From Treponema sp. (GTDB lineage Bacteria > Spirochaetota > Spirochaetia > Treponematales > Treponemataceae), in assembly GCA_017470605.1 (NCBI GenBank), contig JAFUYH010000035.1, positions 52,102-116,101 on the forward strand: a stretch of 64,000 bases of DNA, given 5' to 3'. The number at the start of each line of letters is the position of its first letter. The first letter of the stretch is position 1. Below are positions 1 to 8,414 of the stretch, one piece after another. A model generated the notes under the pieces. It was not told where the DNA came from and did not search any database. It saw only the letters and a program-made list of their open reading frames with translations. The translations under genes and the position numbers were made by a program.

Positions 1-145
1 AGTCATAAAGGCTACCGCCGACTACGGCATAAAAGTTCCTTCTGTAATCCAGAGCGGAAACATTTTTGCCTGCCAGTTTCACCCGGAAAAAAGCGGAAAA
101 GCAGGCCTTGCAATCCTCAAAAATTTTGGAGACTTAAAATGCTGA
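1..145 (+). CDS. hisH: HisH, imidazole glycerol phosphate synthase glutaminase subunit (3' end only)
   Basis: Only the last 47 codons are in the window, read in the frame that starts at base 2 and stops with TGA at 143-145. The visible C-terminus contains FACQFHPEKSG, which carries the His and Glu of the class I glutamine amidotransferase Cys-His-Glu triad. The catalytic Cys lies off the left edge. HisH frees ammonia from glutamine and channels it to HisF in histidine synthesis. The stop overlaps the hisF start by 7 bases, which implies translational coupling of the two subunits. The assignment rests on the triad motif and on the adjacent hisF. Confidence 0.85.
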   Translation, partial: VIKATADYGIKVPSVIQSGNIFACQFHPEKSGKAGLAILKNFGDLKC

Positions 146-903
146 AAAAACGAATCATAGTCTGTCTTGACGTAAAGGACGGACGTACCACAAAGGGCGT
201 AAAATTTCAGAATAATATAGACATAGGCGACCCTGTAGAAATGGCAGCAGAATATTACAGACAGGGTGTAGATGAACTTGTATTCTATGACATCATAGCG
301 TCTGCCAGGGGAAGAGGCCCGATTCTTGACCTGATTTCCAGAGTTGCATCTGAAGTTTTCATTCCTTTTTGCGTTGGTGGCGGAATTGGAAGCATAGAAG
401 ACATTCGCTCTACAATTCTTGCAGGTGCAGAAAAAATTTCACTGAACTCGCAGGCCGTAAAAAATCCTAATCTTATTACAGAAGGAGCAAGAATTTTCGG
501 AAACCAGTGCATTGTTCTTGGAATGGACGCTGCCCGCGATGCAGAAATGCCAAGTGGCTATCGGGTTTATATAAACGGTGGCCGGGTAAAAACCGATTTT
601 GACGCACTGGCATGGGCTAAAAAAGCAGTTTCTCTGGGAGCAGGAGAAATTGTCTTGAATTCCATTGATGCTGACGGAACCAAAAACGGCTATGAAATCA
701 ACCTGACCCGCATGATAGCAGAAAATGTTGACGTTCCTGTAATTGCAAGCGGAGGCGGAGGAAAACCTGAACATCTTGCAGATGTCTTAAAGGAAGGCAA
801 GGCAGACGCCGCTCTTATTGCAAGCATGGTTCACAACGGAAGCTATACTGTAGGCGGAATAAAAAAAGAACTTGCCGGACAGGGAGTACCTGTAAGGCTT
901 TAA
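139..903 (+). CDS. hisF: HisF, imidazole glycerol phosphate synthase cyclase subunit
   Basis: Length 254 aa, normal for HisF. It is the (beta/alpha)8 cyclase that turns PRFAR plus ammonia from HisH into imidazole glycerol phosphate and AICAR. The first catalytic Asp is Asp11 in RIIVCLDVKDG, and the second lies in VLGMDAAR near residue 130. The phosphate-binding loops CVGGGIGS and ASGGGG are present. The ATG overlaps the end of hisH. The gene closes the visible histidine cluster and is followed after 16 bases by a xylanase gene with no terminator between them, so read-through into that gene is likely. Confidence 0.97.
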   Translation: MLKKRIIVCLDVKDGRTTKGVKFQNNIDIGDPVEMAAEYYRQGVDELVFYDIIASARGRGPILDLISRVASEVFIPFCVGGGIGSIEDIRSTILAGAEKISLNSQAVKNPNLITEGARIFGNQCIVLGMDAARDAEMPSGYRVYINGGRVKTDFDALAWAKKAVSLGAGEIVLNSIDADGTKNGYEINLTRMIAENVDVPVIASGGGGKPEHLADVLKEGKADAALIASMVHNGSYTVGGIKKELAGQGVPVRL

Positions 904-925
904 GAAAACAAGGGAGAAAATGAAA

Positions 926-2275
926 ATGAATACTAAATCCTCATTACAAAGAATGCAGAGAATTATTGCGCTATTATCCATCACAATGTCCTTTTCTCTG
1001 CTTTACGCAAAAGATGCAGAGAAAAAAGTCTGGACAGATTCATCTGTCCCTTCAATAAAAGAAGCCTACAGCGAATATTTTGATTCCTTTGGAATTTCCT
1101 GTGAATACAAGCCATGGAACAGAAATTTTGGAGAACTCCAGTCTTCTGCAGTTCGTCAGGGACTTTCAAAACATGCTGATTCAATTACAATGGGAAATGA
1201 TTTTAAGCCGGACGGAATAATCGGAGTGCCATGGGGAAAGACTGCGGCTCAGATTGCAAAGGAAAAGTTTACCGCCAGTAACGGTAAGACTATTGAAGTT
1301 CCTGTTTTAAACGGATTTACCCGAATGGATCAGATTCTGCAGGCCTGCAAGGACGGAGGTCTTTTGATGAGGGGGCATGTTCTTACATGGCATTCCCAGA
1401 CACCAGAAGCATTTTTTGCAGAAGGTTATGACCCTAAATTTTCCGGAAGCAGAATCACAAATCTTGTAGATAAAGAAACTATGACTGCCCGCCATGAATG
1501 GTACATTAAGACAGTTCTTGAACACGTGGCTGCCTGGGAAAAAGAAAATAACGGAGGCAAACACATTATATGGGCATGGGATGTTGTAAATGAAGCAATG
1601 GCAGATGATGCCCAGAAAGTTTATACAGGAGACAAACAGAAATGGCTCAGGGGTTCCACAAAAGACAAGGGCAAGGCTCCAAAAGACGGCGGCTCCCGCT
1701 GGTATCAGATTTATGAAAACGAAGAATTTATAATAAATGCCTTTACATTTGCAAATGCCTATGCACCATCGGATGTAGTCCTGTGCTATAACGACTACAA
1801 TGAATACATGGATTTTAGCGGAGGCTGGAAGACAAGCGCAATTCTTCATCTTGTTGAAGAACTTAATTCTGCACCGGCCATGAAAGTAAACGGAAAAGAA
1901 GTAAAGCCTAGAATTGACGCAATAGGCATGCAGTCCCATGTAGGAGACAGCTGGCCGGGAGTCAAAGGCTATGAAAATGCCTTAAAGAGATTTCTGGATG
2001 CAGGTCTGGATGTTCACGTAACTGAATTTGACATTGCCGCAAAATCACATTCTTCTGCCGCAAAACTCTACGGTGATTACTTTTCCATGCTGAAAAATTA
2101 CGGAAAGAAATATTCCGGCTCTCATAAAGTAACAAATGTTACGGTATGGGGAATCAGCAATCAGGAATCATGGATTGGCAACAACGGAAGTCAGTACCCG
2201 CTTCTCTTTGACCGAGAAGGCAGCTCCTACTATCCAAACGCCGCCTTTGATGCAGTAATTTCTGCCGCCCAATAA
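926..2275 (+). CDS. GH10 endo-1,4-beta-xylanase, secreted (paralog 1)
   Basis: A single GH10 catalytic domain of about 420 aa that would cut beta-1,4-xylan with retention. Numbering from the ATG at 926, the acid/base is Glu223 in WDVVNEA and the nucleophile is Glu367 in VTEFDIA. The GH10 motif HVLTWHSQTP is also present. An ATG at 920 is possible, but AGGGAG (911-916) is 3 bases from it and 9 bases from 926, so I prefer 926. The N-terminus is a Sec signal peptide (IIALLSITMSFSLLYA) without a lipobox Cys, unlike its two neighbours, so the enzyme is probably free. It has no own promoter that I can see and follows hisF by only 16-22 bases. It is closely similar over its whole length to the xylanase at 2934-4301. 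Confidence 0.93.
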   Translation: MNTKSSLQRMQRIIALLSITMSFSLLYAKDAEKKVWTDSSVPSIKEAYSEYFDSFGISCEYKPWNRNFGELQSSAVRQGLSKHADSITMGNDFKPDGIIGVPWGKTAAQIAKEKFTASNGKTIEVPVLNGFTRMDQILQACKDGGLLMRGHVLTWHSQTPEAFFAEGYDPKFSGSRITNLVDKETMTARHEWYIKTVLEHVAAWEKENNGGKHIIWAWDVVNEAMADDAQKVYTGDKQKWLRGSTKDKGKAPKDGGSRWYQIYENEEFIINAFTFANAYAPSDVVLCYNDYNEYMDFSGGWKTSAILHLVEELNSAPAMKVNGKEVKPRIDAIGMQSHVGDSWPGVKGYENALKRFLDAGLDVHVTEFDIAAKSHSSAAKLYGDYFSMLKNYGKKYSGSHKVTNVTVWGISNQESWIGNNGSQYPLLFDREGSSYYPNAAFDAVISAAQ

Positions 2276-2294
2276 GAGAAAAAATACGGATAAA

Positions 2295-2696
2295 TCAGCA
2301 GGCAAAGTAACGGGCTCTGGAAGTTTCGGTCTCAAACACATCTATTGCAAAGAGAACGGCTTCCTCCTTACCTTCCTGCCAGCGTAAATCAAGCCCCTGT
2401 TCTTCAAGAATCTCAATCATCCTTTTGTAAATATACATGGCAATTCGTTCTGCACTTGGATTCTGCTCAAAGACCTGCATATCATTCAGATTTGTATGGT
2501 CCAGCTCCTTGCAGACAGCCCTCAGAGCTCCTTTTAAAAGCGAAAAATCCATTAACATTCCGCCTTCATTCAAAAGCTGCCCCCTTGCATGAGCATAAAC
2601 CTTATAATTATGGCCATGCAGATTTTCGCACTTGCCGTTATAATCCCTTAAGAAATGTGCTGCAGAAAAATCCGCTTCAACCCGAACTTCAAACAT
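2295..2696 (-). CDS. queD: QueD/PTPS family: 6-carboxy-5,6,7,8-tetrahydropterin synthase
   Basis: 133 aa from the preferred start. The family converts dihydroneopterin triphosphate to 6-carboxytetrahydropterin in queuosine (preQ0) synthesis. Zinc-site histidines are visible in ADFSAAHF and LHGHNYK. The motif CENLHGHNY and the ELDHTNLND segment are typical of QueD. A longer start at 2711 exists, but GAGG at about 2703-2706 is correctly spaced only for the ATG at 2696. It lies opposite in strand between two GH10 genes with no other queuosine gene nearby, so its placement looks like an insertion into a xylanase duplication or the reverse. A eukaryote-like PTPS role is less likely in this setting. 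Confidence 0.88.
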   Translation of the reverse strand: MFEVRVEADFSAAHFLRDYNGKCENLHGHNYKVYAHARGQLLNEGGMLMDFSLLKGALRAVCKELDHTNLNDMQVFEQNPSAERIAMYIYKRMIEILEEQGLDLRWQEGKEEAVLFAIDVFETETSRARYFAC

Positions 2697-2933
2697 AAAA
2701 ACCTCGTACATAAAATTTAAGCAGAATAAATGACTAAGTCAACCAGATTTTAAATAAGGCTCAGATAAAAGACTATAAGAGACGTGATGGAGATTTTTTT
2801 TAGGTAAAATCCCCTAAAATCCTCTTCATATTTATTGTAATATTAGTTAAAAAGTTCAAATAAATTAAATAATTTCACTTTCTATCTTTTATAATTGAAT
2901 TTATAATAAATATGATAGGAGCCCGAAAAGAAA

Positions 2934-4301
2934 ATGAAAAAACTTAGTTCAATGTTTGCACTTACGCTTATTTCTGCATTTATTATCTCATGCTCTCCTT
3001 CTACTGGAAGCAATTCAAATAATACAGTATCTGAAAAATCAGTCTGGACTGATGACTCTGTTCCCTCATTAAAGGAAACTTACGGCGAATATTTTGACAC
3101 TTTTGGAATCGCCTGTGAATACAAACCATGGAATTCTTGGGAACACCCCTCAGAACTGGAGTCTTCTGCAGTTCGTCAGGGACTTTCAAAACATGCAGAT
3201 TCAATTACAATGGGAAATGAATTTAAGCCGGATTCTATAATCGCTATCGAATGGGGAAAAAAGTCACCTGAAATTAAAGAAGAAACATTTACAGCAAGCA
3301 ACGGAAAAACAATTTCTGTACCAGTGCTAAAAGGACTGAATCAGGCAGCAACTATACTGCAGTCTTGTAAAGATGCGGGCCTTACAATGCGAGGTCATGT
3401 CCTCACCTGGCATTCCCAGACACCAGATGCTTTCTTTGCAGAAAACTACCAGCCTGAGACTTTCAACGAATTAATCACAAATCTGGTAGATAAAGAAACA
3501 ATGACTGCCCGCCATGAATGGTACATAAAAACTGTCCTTGAATTTGTTTCAAATTGGGAAGCTGAAAATAATGAAGGCAGGCATATAATCTGGGCATGGG
3601 ATGTCGTAAATGAAGCAATTGCAGATGATGCCCAGAAAACCTATAGCGGAGACTCTCAAAACTGGCTTCGTGGCTCTACAAAAGACAAGGGCAAGGCTCC
3701 AAGTGCCGGCGGTTCCCGCTGGTATCAGATTTATGAAAGTGACGAATTTATTATCAATGCATTCAGGTTTGCAAATGCCTACGCGCCAGAAGACGTAAAA
3801 CTCTGTTATAACGACTACAATGAATACATGGATTATAACGAAGGCTGGAAGACAAGCGCAATCCTTCATCTGGTTGATGAATTAAAGGCAGCACCTGCAA
3901 AAAAGGTAAATGGAAAGGATGTCAGTCCTAGAATAGATGTCATAGGAATGCAGTCTCATGTAGGAGAAACCTGGCCGGGAGTTCCATCTTATGAAACCGC
4001 CCTTCAAAGGTTCCTGCAAACAGGACTTGAAGTGCACGTAACTGAATTTGACATTGCCGCAAGTTCACAGTCTGCAGCCGCAGAGCTTTACGGTGATTAT
4101 TTTGCAATGCTTTCAAAATACGGTAAAAAATACTCTGGAGAAAACAAGGTAACTAATGTAACTGTCTGGGGAATCTCTTCTCAGGATTCATGGATTTCAA
4201 AAAACGGAAGCCAATTCCCACTCCTTTTTGACAGAGATGGAAACACTTATTACCCGAATGCCTCATTTGATGCAGTAATAAATGCAGTTTCAGAAGAATA
4301 A
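2934..4301 (+). CDS. GH10 endo-1,4-beta-xylanase, lipoprotein (paralog 2)
   Basis: 455 aa with one GH10 domain. The acid/base is Glu227 in WDVVNEA and the nucleophile is Glu371 in VTEFDIA; HVLTWHSQTP is conserved. The N-terminus MKKLSSMFALTLISAFIISC ends in a lipobox, so Cys20 is the predicted lipidated residue and the enzyme should be membrane anchored. A TAGGAG ribosome site lies at 2916-2921. Long stretches are nearly identical to paralog 1 at both DNA and protein level (for example around VRQGLSKHADSITMGN), which points to recent duplication or gene conversion. The 222 bases upstream are very AT-rich and hold no gene; a promoter probably lies there, but I could not fix its elements with confidence. 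Confidence 0.95.
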   Translation: MKKLSSMFALTLISAFIISCSPSTGSNSNNTVSEKSVWTDDSVPSLKETYGEYFDTFGIACEYKPWNSWEHPSELESSAVRQGLSKHADSITMGNEFKPDSIIAIEWGKKSPEIKEETFTASNGKTISVPVLKGLNQAATILQSCKDAGLTMRGHVLTWHSQTPDAFFAENYQPETFNELITNLVDKETMTARHEWYIKTVLEFVSNWEAENNEGRHIIWAWDVVNEAIADDAQKTYSGDSQNWLRGSTKDKGKAPSAGGSRWYQIYESDEFIINAFRFANAYAPEDVKLCYNDYNEYMDYNEGWKTSAILHLVDELKAAPAKKVNGKDVSPRIDVIGMQSHVGETWPGVPSYETALQRFLQTGLEVHVTEFDIAASSQSAAAELYGDYFAMLSKYGKKYSGENKVTNVTVWGISSQDSWISKNGSQFPLLFDRDGNTYYPNASFDAVINAVSEE

Positions 4302-4556
4302 CTGAAGTTTTTTACGGAGAGAGATTTTTCGCAACTTCATCATTGCATGCAATTTTTTTGCGGCTTCACTTTTCGCACTCTGGCTTCCATCGGCCTTGCC
4401 CTCTTCGTAACCTTCCTGGTGGCGGTTCCTGATAAAACTGCTGCAATCTGTAGCTGATTCATCCTCATCCATATATTTAATAGTCTGCGATATGTCATTT
4501 TCTACAATTTTGCCAATTTTTTTTTCTAAAAAATAAATTAAATTTATATTTTTTTT
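4290..4556 (-). pseudogene. Degraded C-terminal remnant of a PD-(D/E)XK (Rpn-type) nuclease/transposase family gene
   Basis: An open reading frame on the minus strand (stop-bounded at 4557-4559) encodes a tail with HQEGYEEGKADGSQSAK followed by EAAKKLHAM. The repeated EGxxEGxxxG pattern followed by an AKKLxAM helix is typical of the C-terminus of Rpn/PD-(D/E)XK transposase-like proteins common in Treponema. No catalytic N-terminal part is found, the frame lacks a good start and ribosome site, and its end runs into the 3' end of the xylanase gene. I therefore read it as a relic. The similarity is judged by eye only; it could be a chance frame. Confidence 0.4.
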
Positions 4557-4597
4557 TCAAAATTTTATATTAAAATGATGTTATACAGGAGTAACAA

Positions 4598-6541
4598 ATG
4601 AAAAAGATTTTTCTATCTCTATTCTGCATTCTTATTTTACTTGCCTCATGTAAAACCGGGAACTCTGATATTCAGACATATACAGTTACCTTCCATCTGA
4701 ATGGAGGAAAAGTTTCAGAAGGCTCAATTGCAGAACAGACGATTGAAGAAGGAAAATGTGCAAAAGAACCTTCTGTAAAACCTGAAAAAGAAAATTATAC
4801 TTTTAAATATTGGGGATTAACAACTACAGCTTCTGAATCCTTTGATTTTTCTACACCAGTCACAAAAGACCTGAAACTCTATGCCAACTACAGCAAAAAT
4901 CAAGAAGAAGACTCCGAGGACTCTGATATCCAGACATATACCGTTACATTCCATCTGAATGGAGGAAAAGTTTCTGAAGGCTCAATTGCAGAACAGACAA
5001 TTGAAGAAGGAAAATGTGCAACAGAACCTTCTGTAAAACCTGAAAAAGAAAATTATAGTTTTGAATATTGGGGATTATCAACTACAGCTTCTGAAGCCTT
5101 TGATTTTTCTACACCAGTCACAAAAGACCTGAACCTCTATGCCAACTACAGAAAAAATCAAGAAGAAGACTCCGAAAACACTTCAACAATCACTACTAAT
5201 TCATCAGACAACACTCCCGAATCAGTTACACCAGACTCCTCTACCCAGCAAACAGATGACGGAACCTGGCTTACTGCAACATCACTAAAAACGACTTTTG
5301 TAGATGGTGGATTTTTTGACCGTTTCGGTCTTGCATGTGAGCAAAATGAACTGGAAAATTCAAATACTGCAAAAGGACTTTTACACCATGCAAATACAAC
5401 AACCCCGGGAAATGAATTAAAACCTCAATTTGTTTTCTGGTATCAGTCCAGAGATTCAAAAACAAATTTTACCGCTTCAAACGGAAAAACAATTGCAGTG
5501 CCATCCTTTATAAATTTCTCTGCAAAAATGGATCCATATCTGGAAGCAGCAAAAACAGCTGGTATTCAAATACGAGGTCATGTGCTGACCTGGCACTCAC
5601 AAACTCCAGAATGGTTCTTTACAAGTGATTATTCAGAAGTTACTTATGACGAAAATGACAGTCCAAATAATCTGGCAGACAAAGAAACAATGACAGCACG
5701 ACATGAATGGTACATCAAATCCGTTCTTGAACATGTTGCAGAATGGGAAGAAGCAAATGGTTATGGAACAGGAAATCATCTTATCTATTCTTGGGATGTA
5801 GTAAATGAAGCAGTAGCAGATGATGCCGCAGACTCTGACACAGGCTACCTTAGAGGTTCAACTTCTGGTTCTTCAAGTGCTGCACTTGATTCTGATAATG
5901 GCTGTACAACCGGAGGAGGCTCCCGCTGGTATCAGATTTACGGAAATGAAGAATTTATTATAAATGCATTCCGCTTTGCAAATGCCTATGCACCAGCAGA
6001 CGTAACTCTCTGCTATAATGATTATAACGAATACTTAAATTATAATGACCAAAAAGGCGGTTCTTATAAAACAAATGGAATCAAAAGACTTTTAAATGCT
6101 ATCTTAAACGGAAATGCCCAGACCATAAACGGAAAAAGCGTCAAACCAAGAATTGATGCAATGGCAATGCAGTCTCATGTAGAACCCAGCTGGATGACAG
6201 TGTCTTCTTATGAAAATGCTCTAAAACAATTTCTTGAGCTAGGAATTGATGTTCAGGTTACAGAATTTGATATTGCTACAACAATAGAAGATGATACAGG
6301 TAACTGGTCTGAATATTTTAATATGTTCCTTAAGTACAGCAAAAAAGGCTCTGAAATTTCAAAATATAACGGACACCACATCACAGGCTTTACAATCTGG
6401 GGCTTGAATGATGAAAATTCATGGATCAGCAAGAATGGTACACAGTTCCCTCTCTTGTTTACAAAGTCTTCTGACGGAGCTTACATTCCAAAGGATTGTT
6501 TCTACTCCGTAATTCAGGCCGCAGAAGAATACCAGCAATAA
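4598..6541 (+). CDS. GH10 endo-1,4-beta-xylanase lipoprotein with two InlB-type repeats (paralog 3)
   Basis: 647 aa. A signal peptide ends at the lipobox LLASC (Cys19). Residues 24-109 and 110-195 are two nearly identical 86-residue repeats (QTYTVTFHLNGG ... LYANY) of the Listeria-Bacteroides/InlB B-repeat type. A Ser/Thr/Asp-rich linker (about 196-222) follows, then a GH10 domain. The acid/base is Glu404 in WDVVNEA and the nucleophile Glu556 in VTEFDIA. The ribosome site CAGGAG lies at 4586-4591. The catalytic domain is more diverged than the other two, with extra loops (for example TSGSSSAALDSDNGC). The repeats probably act as spacers or adhesion modules that hold the enzyme away from the membrane. 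Confidence 0.95.
   Translation: MKKIFLSLFCILILLASCKTGNSDIQTYTVTFHLNGGKVSEGSIAEQTIEEGKCAKEPSVKPEKENYTFKYWGLTTTASESFDFSTPVTKDLKLYANYSKNQEEDSEDSDIQTYTVTFHLNGGKVSEGSIAEQTIEEGKCATEPSVKPEKENYSFEYWGLSTTASEAFDFSTPVTKDLNLYANYRKNQEEDSENTSTITTNSSDNTPESVTPDSSTQQTDDGTWLTATSLKTTFVDGGFFDRFGLACEQNELENSNTAKGLLHHANTTTPGNELKPQFVFWYQSRDSKTNFTASNGKTIAVPSFINFSAKMDPYLEAAKTAGIQIRGHVLTWHSQTPEWFFTSDYSEVTYDENDSPNNLADKETMTARHEWYIKSVLEHVAEWEEANGYGTGNHLIYSWDVVNEAVADDAADSDTGYLRGSTSGSSSAALDSDNGCTTGGGSRWYQIYGNEEFIINAFRFANAYAPADVTLCYNDYNEYLNYNDQKGGSYKTNGIKRLLNAILNGNAQTINGKSVKPRIDAMAMQSHVEPSWMTVSSYENALKQFLELGIDVQVTEFDIATTIEDDTGNWSEYFNMFLKYSKKGSEISKYNGHHITGFTIWGLNDENSWISKNGTQFPLLFTKSSDGAYIPKDCFYSVIQAAEEYQQ
4667..5182 (+). repeat. 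Tandem direct repeat, 258-base unit x2, inside the third xylanase gene
   Basis: The unit starting with GATATTCAGACATATACAG at 4667 recurs with few changes at 4925, exactly 258 bases (86 codons) later. Most differences are single bases. The second unit ends by about 5182. The near identity suggests a recent in-frame duplication, and recombination between the units could remove one copy without breaking the frame. Confidence 0.9.
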
Positions 6542-6585
6542 TAGATTATACTAAAACAAAGCAGGCAAAAGCCGATAAAATAAGT

Positions 6586-8343
6586 ATGAAAAAATATCTT
6601 TCACAGATTTTACCGGCCGTTGTATGCTCTGTTGTAGCTGCAGACGGCACAAAAATTAACGACTCACAGGAAATCAAAAATATACCTGTCACAAATCTTG
6701 TTTTCGATTCCCGGGAAGTAAGTAAAGATTCTCTTTTCTTTGCCTTGCCCGGAACTCATACAGACGGAAACCGCTTTATTGCAAGCGCAATTCTTGCAGG
6801 AGCAAATGCGGTTGTTTTTCAGGGCGAACTTACAGACGAACAGAAAGAAGAAATCGGGAAAGCAATTATTAAAAGGACACTTGAAAACGGGCTTTCAGAT
6901 GATATAGAAAAATTTGCCCCTGCCCTAATCAAAGTTGACGATGCCCGCTTTGCCATGGCTCCAATTTCTTCTGCCTTCTATGACAATCCTTCCGAACGCC
7001 TCATTGTAATCGGAGTAACAGGAACCGAAGGAAAATCCAGTACAGTAAGCTTTATATGGCAGATGCTGCGGGCCTGCGGACAGAAAGCCGGCTTTATTTC
7101 TACCGTTGAATATTCTTTTGGCGGCGAAGCAGTTCCTAATCCCCAGCACCAGACAACACCGGAAGCACCGATTATTCAGCATCACCTGAATGAAATGCTG
7201 CAGAACGGCTGTAAATATGCTGTTATAGAAAGTTCATCACATGGTCTTTCTTCAAAACTGAACCGCTGCGGAAACCTTATGTTCGACTGTTCAGTCTTCA
7301 TGAATGTAACTCTTGAACACCTGGAATTCCACAAAAATTTTGAAACATACAGAAGCGACAAAGCAAACCTCTTCCGCGCACTGGATAAATATCAGCACGT
7401 AAAGACGATTGCCGGAGAAAAGAAAATCATAAATTCAATCGGAATTGTAAATCTGGAAGACCCTTCTGCAGAATATTTCATAAAATCTACAAAGCATCAG
7501 GTTTATGGATTTACAACAGAAGGAAAAGCGGGAAAAGCCGCCGCAGAATCAGGAGCAGAAGCAGTTCCTCTTCCAGAAATTCCTAAAAACCTCCGCTATA
7601 TGACAGCCCGCAACATTGCAAGTGCCACCCATGGCATAACATTTACCGTAGATGCAGACGGCACCAGCGCCCTCTACCCGGAAAACTACGACCCTGTTCA
7701 GCCACGCCAGTCTTCTCATTTTGAAGTAAAGGCCGCCCTGCCAGGAGCATTCAATGCCTACAATCTAATGGCCTCCATAATTGCAGTAAGCAGCGTAACA
7801 GGTCTTTCTTTTGAAGAAGTAGCATCCCACACAGGAGAACTTACTCCAATAAAAGGACGGATGACAGTAATAGACGAAGGACAGGATTTTGAAGTGATTG
7901 TAGACTATGCCCACACACCTTCAAGTTTTGAAACAATATTCCCTCCTTTACGCAAGCGTTGCAGCGGAAGAATGATAGCCCTGTTTGGAAGCGGTGGTGA
8001 ACGAGACCTTACAAAACGCCCCCTCCAGGGCCAGATTGCAGCCCGCTTCTGTGATACCGTAATCCTTACGGACGAAGACCCCCGCGGTGAAGACCCGGTT
8101 GAACTCCTTAAAATGATTGCCCAGGGAGCAGAAAAAGAAGGAAAAGTGATGAACGAAAATCTTTTCATCACCCCGGACCGCCCCAAAGCAATCCGCCAAG
8201 CCTTTAAAATGGCTCAAAAAGGTGATATAGTTCTTCTGCTGGGAAAATCCCACGAAAACAGCATCATTTACAAAGACTTTGTAATGCCTTATGATGAGAT
8301 TAGCGAAGCAAAAAAAGCCCTAGAAGAGTTGTTAAAGAGGTAA
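6586..8343 (+). CDS. murE: MurE, UDP-N-acetylmuramoyl-L-alanyl-D-glutamate ligase
   Basis: 585 aa from the ATG at 6586. The open frame extends upstream to 6496 inside the xylanase gene, but MKKYLSQILPAVV is the natural N-terminus. It is a Mur ligase that adds the third residue to the peptidoglycan stem peptide. The ATP-binding loop is VTGTEGKSST (Lys150), the central motif VDYAHTPSSF is present, and the C-terminal substrate motif region reads LTDEDPRGEDP. That motif resembles the DNPR motif of diaminopimelate-type MurE more than the Lys-type motif. Treponema peptidoglycan is known to contain L-ornithine, so the added residue could be ornithine. The enzyme is longer than the usual 490-510 aa because of inserts between residues 70-110 and 290-370. 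ddl follows, forming a cell-wall pair. Confidence 0.93.
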   Translation: MKKYLSQILPAVVCSVVAADGTKINDSQEIKNIPVTNLVFDSREVSKDSLFFALPGTHTDGNRFIASAILAGANAVVFQGELTDEQKEEIGKAIIKRTLENGLSDDIEKFAPALIKVDDARFAMAPISSAFYDNPSERLIVIGVTGTEGKSSTVSFIWQMLRACGQKAGFISTVEYSFGGEAVPNPQHQTTPEAPIIQHHLNEMLQNGCKYAVIESSSHGLSSKLNRCGNLMFDCSVFMNVTLEHLEFHKNFETYRSDKANLFRALDKYQHVKTIAGEKKIINSIGIVNLEDPSAEYFIKSTKHQVYGFTTEGKAGKAAAESGAEAVPLPEIPKNLRYMTARNIASATHGITFTVDADGTSALYPENYDPVQPRQSSHFEVKAALPGAFNAYNLMASIIAVSSVTGLSFEEVASHTGELTPIKGRMTVIDEGQDFEVIVDYAHTPSSFETIFPPLRKRCSGRMIALFGSGGERDLTKRPLQGQIAARFCDTVILTDEDPRGEDPVELLKMIAQGAEKEGKVMNENLFITPDRPKAIRQAFKMAQKGDIVLLLGKSHENSIIYKDFVMPYDEISEAKKALEELLKR

Positions 8344-8373
8344 AGCTAAAAAACCGCTTTGCTATTGAACACC

Positions 8374-8393
8374 GCGGGCTCTGACCGGCCCGC
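8374..8393 (+). other. Short GC hairpin between murE and ddl
   Basis: GCGGGC (8374-8379) pairs with GCCCGC (8388-8393) across an 8-base loop, in an otherwise AT-rich 71-base gap. No T-run follows, so it is not a typical intrinsic terminator. It may slow read-through or protect the mRNA. The ddl ribosome site AGGAG follows at about 8400-8404. Confidence 0.4.
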
Positions 8394-8414
8394 TTACACA
8401 GGAGATAAAAACAG

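Noticed and set aside
1307..1939. 210-residue minus-strand frame
   Set aside because: Antisense shadow of the first xylanase gene; a similar shadow exists opposite the second, as expected for paralogs.
2791..2823. TTTTAGG / CCTAAAA hairpin upstream of the second xylanase
   Set aside because: Only 7 bp in an AT-rich context, with no T-run on a useful strand; I do not call it a terminator or riboswitch.
4667..5182. Repeats considered as a CRISPR array or phase-variation tract
   Set aside because: Units are 258 bases, coding and in frame with a known protein module; no spacers and no short homopolymer or tetramer repeat.
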